Shown piece by piece: positions 21,685 through 25,004 of a stretch of DNA of 25,004 nucleotides. Each line of letters opens with the position of its first letter. The stretch's first letter is position 1. This DNA comes from Streptomyces chattanoogensis (GTDB lineage: Bacteria > Actinomycetota > Actinomycetes > Streptomycetales > Streptomycetaceae): positions 1-25,004 of the forward strand of contig NZ_LGKG01000183.1 in the NCBI RefSeq assembly GCF_001294335.1. Direction: 5' to 3'. The translations under genes were made by a program, and so were the position numbers. Under the pieces are notes generated by a model. That model had not been told where the DNA came from and searched no databases. It saw nothing but the letters and a program-made list of their open reading frames with translations.

Positions 21685-23343
21685 TCACCCCTCGGGCAGC
21701 TCGACCGGCGCCAGCTCGGAGAACAGATCGCCGGGACCCGGATTGCCCGCGGCGGACGACCCGCCCAGATGCCGCACCACACCCCACACCGCGTTCAGCG
21801 CCGTGGTCACCGCGCCCTCGGCGAATCCGGCGGTCCACGAGATGTCGTCCCCGCACAGGAACAGACCGCGCTGCGCGGGGGCCAGCCCGTCCTGCAGGAA
21901 ATGCGTGAACAGCCGGCGCTGGTAGCGGTATTGACCGGGCAGGTTCGCCTTGAAGGCCCCCATGAAGTGCGGCTCCGTCTCCCAGGTGACCGTCACCGGA
22001 TCGCCGAGGACATGAGACGCGATGTCCACCCCCGGATAGATCTCCGCCAGCCGCTCCAGCAGCACCGCCAGCCGCTCCTCGGCCGACAGGGTCGCCACCT
22101 TCAGCGAGTCGTCGTTCCAGGTGTACGACAGGCACATCACCCCGGGCCGGTCCGGGCCGTCGTCGAAGAGATACACCCCGCGCGCCAGCCGGTCGGTGAG
22201 CGTCATCCCCATCGTCTCCCGGCCGCCGCCCGGCGCCACATCGCGCCAGAACGGCCGGTCCGTCAGCACGAACAGCTTCGAAGCGCCCATGTAGTGGGTG
22301 CGTTCCACGGCCGTCCAGTGCTCCGCCGGCAGCAGACCGGGCGGGCACGAGACGCGGTGGAGCAGGGTCCAGACATGAGGGGTGTACACCACCGCCGGAT
22401 AGGTGCGGGTCGCACCGCTGCGGTCGGTCAGCCGGAAGCCCTCCGCCGCCTGGCGGATCGCGGTCACGCCGGGCAGCGGTGAGCCGTTGTGCAGGGACGC
22501 GAGCGAGGTACCCCGTGGCCAGTGGGCAAGGCTCCCGGGCCGGTGCTCCCACAGCCCGCGCGGCAGCTGTTCGGCGCCGCCCACCAGCAGCATCTGATGG
22601 GCGTCGGCCTCGGTCGCCACGACCCGCAGAACCTCCAGCACCGAGTTGGGGAAGTCGGTGTCCCAGCCGCCGCTGCCGAACCCCACCTGGCCGAATATCT
22701 CGCGGTGGCGGAAGGAGCGGAACGCCGGGCTGCCGGCCAGGAACCCGTAGAACGACTGATCGTCGAAGGCCGCCACCAGCCTGTTCCACACCAGCTTGAG
22801 CGTGGCGGTGTCCCGCTGCCGGATCGCACTGCTCAGGGTGGACAGCTCCGCGCGCTCCTGGAGGGTCTTCTCCCAGGCCTCGGCCACCTCCTGGAAGACC
22901 GCCGGCAGGTCCTCTGCGGTACGGGCCCACTCCCGGCGGCCGTTCAGATCGATGAGGGTGCCGGGGGTGGCGGGGGAGAGGGGGTTGGGAAACGGCCGGG
23001 TGGACAGCCCCAGGAGGCCGATGTAGTGGAACAGCGCCCGTGACGAGACGGGAAAGCGCATCGCCCCCATGTCCGCGACGCGGTCCGGATCGGCGGGGAA
23101 CGGCACCGAGCGCATCCGCCCGCCGATCCGCTCCACCTCGTACAGCACCGGCCGCAGCCCCAGGCGCATCAGCTCGTACGCCGCCGTGAGCCCGGCCATA
23201 CCCGCGCCGACGACGGCCACCGGCGTACCGGCCCGTCCGGCGGGCAGGGACCCCAGTCCGGCCGGATGGGCCAGCCAACTGTCGTAGGAAAAAGGGAAGT
23301 CCGGCACGAGCATGGTCGTCGGCGCCGGGGTGGCTGACGTCAT
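21685..23343 (-). CDS. Flavin amine oxidase / amino acid 2-monooxygenase family
   Basis: The 552-residue protein has an N-terminal FAD motif VAVVGAGMAGLTAAYELMRLG (GxGxxG at 46-51), then YEVERIGGRM. Its C-terminus carries LFLCGDDISWTAGFAEGAV, the flavin-closing motif of the L-lysine, L-arginine and L-tryptophan 2-monooxygenase and L-amino-acid oxidase group. Its length fits that group. These enzymes convert an amino acid to the one-carbon-shorter amide or to the 2-oxo acid. In guanidino-polyol clusters a relative turns arginine into 4-guanidinobutyramide, which an amidohydrolase and a CoA ligase convert to the PKS starter. The ligase follows here on the same strand; the amidohydrolase is not in the window. 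The ATG at 23343 has AGAGG upstream; an internal ATG ten codons later is an alternative. A longer-looking overlapping frame is a shadow. Substrate is inferred. Confidence 0.92.
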   Translation of the reverse strand: MTSATPAPTTMLVPDFPFSYDSWLAHPAGLGSLPAGRAGTPVAVVGAGMAGLTAAYELMRLGLRPVLYEVERIGGRMRSVPFPADPDRVADMGAMRFPVSSRALFHYIGLLGLSTRPFPNPLSPATPGTLIDLNGRREWARTAEDLPAVFQEVAEAWEKTLQERAELSTLSSAIRQRDTATLKLVWNRLVAAFDDQSFYGFLAGSPAFRSFRHREIFGQVGFGSGGWDTDFPNSVLEVLRVVATEADAHQMLLVGGAEQLPRGLWEHRPGSLAHWPRGTSLASLHNGSPLPGVTAIRQAAEGFRLTDRSGATRTYPAVVYTPHVWTLLHRVSCPPGLLPAEHWTAVERTHYMGASKLFVLTDRPFWRDVAPGGGRETMGMTLTDRLARGVYLFDDGPDRPGVMCLSYTWNDDSLKVATLSAEERLAVLLERLAEIYPGVDIASHVLGDPVTVTWETEPHFMGAFKANLPGQYRYQRRLFTHFLQDGLAPAQRGLFLCGDDISWTAGFAEGAVTTALNAVWGVVRHLGGSSAAGNPGPGDLFSELAPVELPEG

Positions 23344-23405
23344 CGGGGAGAAACCTCTCGGCCGCTGGGCGGTGCTGGCGCGGAATTCACCATGACCGGG
23401 AATTC

Positions 23406-23446
23406 CGGAAGCGGGACCTCATGGGTCGGAAGCGGGACCTCATGGG
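23406..23446. repeat. Two adjacent 20-bp identical direct repeats (21-bp period)
   Basis: CGGAAGCGGGACCTCATGGG occurs at 23406-23425 and again at 23427-23446. It lies in the divergent intergenic region, 63-103 bp upstream of the amine oxidase start. It could be an operator (two helical turns apart) or a small duplication. Confidence 0.9.
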
Positions 23447-23521
23447 CCGGTGAAAGCACGCTAATTCGACGCGCCGAAGGCGGACAACCCCTGTTGTCGC
23501 CTCGGCTGCCGCTCAGGCGGC

Positions 23522-23557
23522 AAGGGGCAAACAGGGGGCATAGGGGTTCTATGGGGT
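23522..23557 (+). promoter_or_regulatory. Four phased AGGGG-type boxes in the divergent promoter region
   Basis: AGGGG occurs at 23523, 23533 and 23542, and TGGGG at 23552: steps of 10, 9 and 10 bp, close to one helical turn. TAGGGGTT also appears at the other sites in this window. A reversed copy (CCCCCTAA) lies at 23577-23584. They sit between the amine oxidase and the discrete acyltransferase and could control either or both. Confidence 0.65.
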
Positions 23558-23626
23558 GTCGGCCCGTATGACGGTCCCCCTAACGTGATTCACACTGACT
23601 GCCGACTCATGTTAGGTGTGGCGCCG

Positions 23627-24577
23627 ATGAACGAGAAGACCGCTCTGATATTCCCGGGGATGGGGCCTTCAAGTTTCTCTGCGGTCGGTAAGTTCATGGT
23701 GCTCGACCCCTACGTCAGGCGCCTGCTCCCCCTGGCCGACGAGGCGCTGGGATATTCGCTGCTGGACCGCTTCTACGAGTCCGACGAAGAATATTCCGAA
23801 TATACCCAGGTGGCATTCCTGGTCAACTCCCTCGCGCTCGCCCACCGCGCCGAGGAGGAACTGGGCATACGCCCCGACTACTGCGCCGGCCCCAGCTTCG
23901 GCCAGAAGGCGGCCGCGGTCTGGACCGGCTCCCTGGACTTCCCCGACGTCGTACGGATGACGGCCGAACTCGCCCGCTGCGAGCAGGAGTACTTCTCCGC
24001 CGAGCACACCGACGTGGTGACCCACACGGTCATGCGCGTCCCCGACAGCGGCCTGCAGGAATACCTTTCGGGACTTTCCGAGCAGGGCCACTGGTACGAG
24101 ATCTCCGGCCGCCTCGACGACGGCTTCGTCATGGTGTCGCTCAGTGACCGGCTGCTGGAGGATTTCACGTCATCCGTCAGCGCCATGGGCGGCTACTCGA
24201 TGTCCACCATGCGCCCGCCGGTCCACGCAAAGGCCTTTCACGCGCTCCGCCGAAAGGCCGCGGAAGAGGTGTTCCCCCGGTATGGCGTACGAGCCCCGCG
24301 CATTCCCGTGATAGCCGACCAGGACGGCCACGTCGTCGACACGGCCGACGCCATGCGCACCATGCTGCTCGATACCTTCGACGTGGCCATCGACTGGCCG
24401 GCCGTGGTGAATTCTCTGGTGAATCTCGGCGTGCGCACGGTGTATGTCACCGGGCCGGAGAACCTTTTCCGGCGGGTGCAGTGCACCGTGCGGAACTTCG
24501 ATGTGGTCGCGGTGGACCCCAAGAACACTCTGCAGAAAATGCTGCGGCCGGTCCGGACGGGTGCGCCGGTCCTTTGA
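23627..24577 (+). CDS. Discrete acyltransferase (malonyl-transacylase fold), probable starter-loading AT
   Basis: The 316-residue stand-alone AT has ALIFPGMG at the N-terminus, nucleophile Ser90 in GPSFG (usual form GHSxG), and a candidate catalytic His at 205 (KAFHAL) or 200. Aligning the helix after the nucleophile (VRMTAELARCEQ) with FabD-type ATs, the Gln matches but the Arg that binds the malonyl carboxylate is Leu115. The Arg is retained in the AT of the PKS at 2938. That argues for a non-malonyl acyl group, such as an aminoacyl or guanidinoacyl starter, as in VinK-like or guanidinobutyryl ATs. I chose the ATG at 23627 because FabD-like homology begins there; the Shine-Dalgarno is weak (AGGTG), and ATG 23609 in frame is an alternative. 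It lies beyond the amine oxidase, reading away from it. Confidence 0.88.
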   Translation: MNEKTALIFPGMGPSSFSAVGKFMVLDPYVRRLLPLADEALGYSLLDRFYESDEEYSEYTQVAFLVNSLALAHRAEEELGIRPDYCAGPSFGQKAAAVWTGSLDFPDVVRMTAELARCEQEYFSAEHTDVVTHTVMRVPDSGLQEYLSGLSEQGHWYEISGRLDDGFVMVSLSDRLLEDFTSSVSAMGGYSMSTMRPPVHAKAFHALRRKAAEEVFPRYGVRAPRIPVIADQDGHVVDTADAMRTMLLDTFDVAIDWPAVVNSLVNLGVRTVYVTGPENLFRRVQCTVRNFDVVAVDPKNTLQKMLRPVRTGAPVL

Positions 24578-24601
24578 GACCTGCCCCGTAAGGGAGCTGT
24601 T

Positions 24602-24645
24602 GCCCGCCGAGGTGCGAAGCCTCAGCAGTTCTGGAAGCGGCGGGC
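24602..24645 (+). terminator. Candidate hairpin after the discrete acyltransferase
   Basis: GCCCGCCG (24602-24609) pairs with CGGCGGGC (24638-24645), and a nested GAGG/CCTC lies inside. It starts 25 bases after the AT stop. The long internal loop makes it a moderate candidate only. Confidence 0.45.
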
Positions 24646-24646
24646 C

Positions 24647-24893
24647 TCAGCCAGAGACCACGTCGATGGCGATGTCCAGGCCCTGGCCATGGTCCATCGT
24701 CCGCATTGCGGCCTCGGCCAACGCGCCGGCACTCACCACACCAAGAATGTGTTCATCGCTGAACCATGAGGCTTTGGCGTGACGGCCTGTCTCTCCACAA
24801 CTCGGCAAGAACCGTAGAGGGCTCGGGGTTCTCGGGCGCGGACGCGATGGCACCCGCCAGATAGTGCACGGCGGCCGGACCGCCCGAGAACAT
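24647..24893 (-). pseudogene. Unrecognised reading-frame remnant(s), possibly one frameshifted small gene
   Basis: On the minus strand an ATG at 24893 opens a 46-residue frame (MFSGGPAAVHYLAG..., stop at 24753) just 14 bases after the carboxylase stop. A different frame ends at 24647 with ...DEHILGVVSAGALAEAAMRT and then MDHGQGLDIAIDVVSG, which looks protein-like. Joining the first to the second near 24770 with one frameshift gives a plausible 80-residue protein, so this may be a decayed or mis-sequenced gene. I recognise no family. It may equally be non-coding. Confidence 0.35.
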
Positions 24894-24907
24894 CCCTGGT
24901 CCGGACG

Positions 24908-25004
24908 TCAGTCCTTGATCTCGCAGATCACCGCGCCGGAGGTGAGGGCTGCGCCGACTTCGGCGGTCAGGCCCTTGATGGTGCCGGAGCGGTGGGCGTT
25001 GAGG
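24908..25004 (-). CDS. accA2: Acetyl/propionyl-CoA carboxylase alpha subunit, C-terminal end of biotinyl domain (partial)
   Basis: The minus strand encodes the last 31 residues and stop of a protein that continues beyond the right edge. The visible part reads LNAHRSGTIKGLTAEVGAAL and ends ICEIKD. This is the half of a biotinyl carrier domain after the EAMKM biotin motif, and it closely matches, from memory, the end of the Streptomyces biotin carboxylase/carrier subunit AccA1/AccA2. That subunit carboxylates biotin for acyl-CoA carboxylase, making malonyl- and methylmalonyl-CoA. It has no start in the window. As a housekeeping gene it probably marks the edge of the cluster. The gene name rests on 31 residues. 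Confidence 0.85.
   Translation of the reverse strand, partial: LNAHRSGTIKGLTAEVGAALTSGAVICEIKD

Noticed and set aside
21644..23278. Minus-strand 544-codon frame overlapping the amine oxidase in another frame
   Set aside because: The frame at 21685-23343 carries the FAD motifs; this one has only GC-rich filler sequence.
9366..24577. Naming the product (for example a known guanidino-polyol, glucuronylated linear polyene or macrolactam)
   Set aside because: Elements of several classes occur (guanidino-type oxidase and ligase, glycine-oxidase-like enzyme, aminosugar genes), and only one full PKS module is visible, so no assignment is supported.

Overview
The window is high-GC actinobacterial DNA, almost certainly Streptomyces. 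The evidence is GTG starts, purine-rich ribosome sites, modular type I PKS genes, and a core acetyl/propionyl-CoA carboxylase gene at the right edge. It looks like the downstream end of a glycosylated polyketide biosynthetic cluster whose starter unit probably carries nitrogen.

Layout: 1-2891 is the 3' part of a modular PKS gene (end of AT, DH, KR, ACP, C-terminal docking). Its KR has lost about 70 codons and the reading frame. 2938-9114 is the last PKS protein (docking-KS-AT-DH-KR-ACP-TE), which completes and releases the chain. 9366-12642 is a sugar block: a glycosyltransferase, a PIG-L N-deacetylase overlapping it by 4 bp, and a UDP-N-acetylhexosamine 6-dehydrogenase. 12640-12770 looks like an orphan end of an IS200/IS605-type element. 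12899-16152 holds a second, related glycosyltransferase, a 53-residue membrane peptide and a 14-TM-type DHA2 exporter. 16508-18175 holds two more small membrane proteins and an orphan histidine kinase. 18403-19869 is a glycine-oxidase-like flavoenzyme, ending at a strong double hairpin. On the minus strand follow an acyl-CoA ligase/adenylating enzyme (19972-21375) and a flavin amine oxidase/monooxygenase (21685-23343). A discrete acyltransferase on the plus strand (23627-24577) lies beyond them. The last 430 bases hold unrecognised, possibly decayed sequence and the 3' end of an accA2-like gene on the minus strand, which probably marks the chromosomal border of the cluster.

Working model: the amine oxidase, acyl ligase and discrete AT prepare and load an amino-acid-derived starter. 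The AT lacks the carboxylate-binding Arg, which fits a starter without a free carboxylate. The flavin oxidase may act on the starter or on a later amine. The PKS extends the chain and the TE releases it. The two glycosyltransferases, the HexNAc dehydrogenase and the deacetylase would add an aminosugar or aminouronic acid, and the MFS protein would export the product. Direct AGGGG-type boxes recur in five intergenic regions, suggesting one pathway regulator whose gene is outside the window.

The least explained parts are the family of tiny single-TM proteins around the exporter and sensor kinase, the orphan IS605-like hairpin locus, and the KR deletion. I cannot name the product with confidence.
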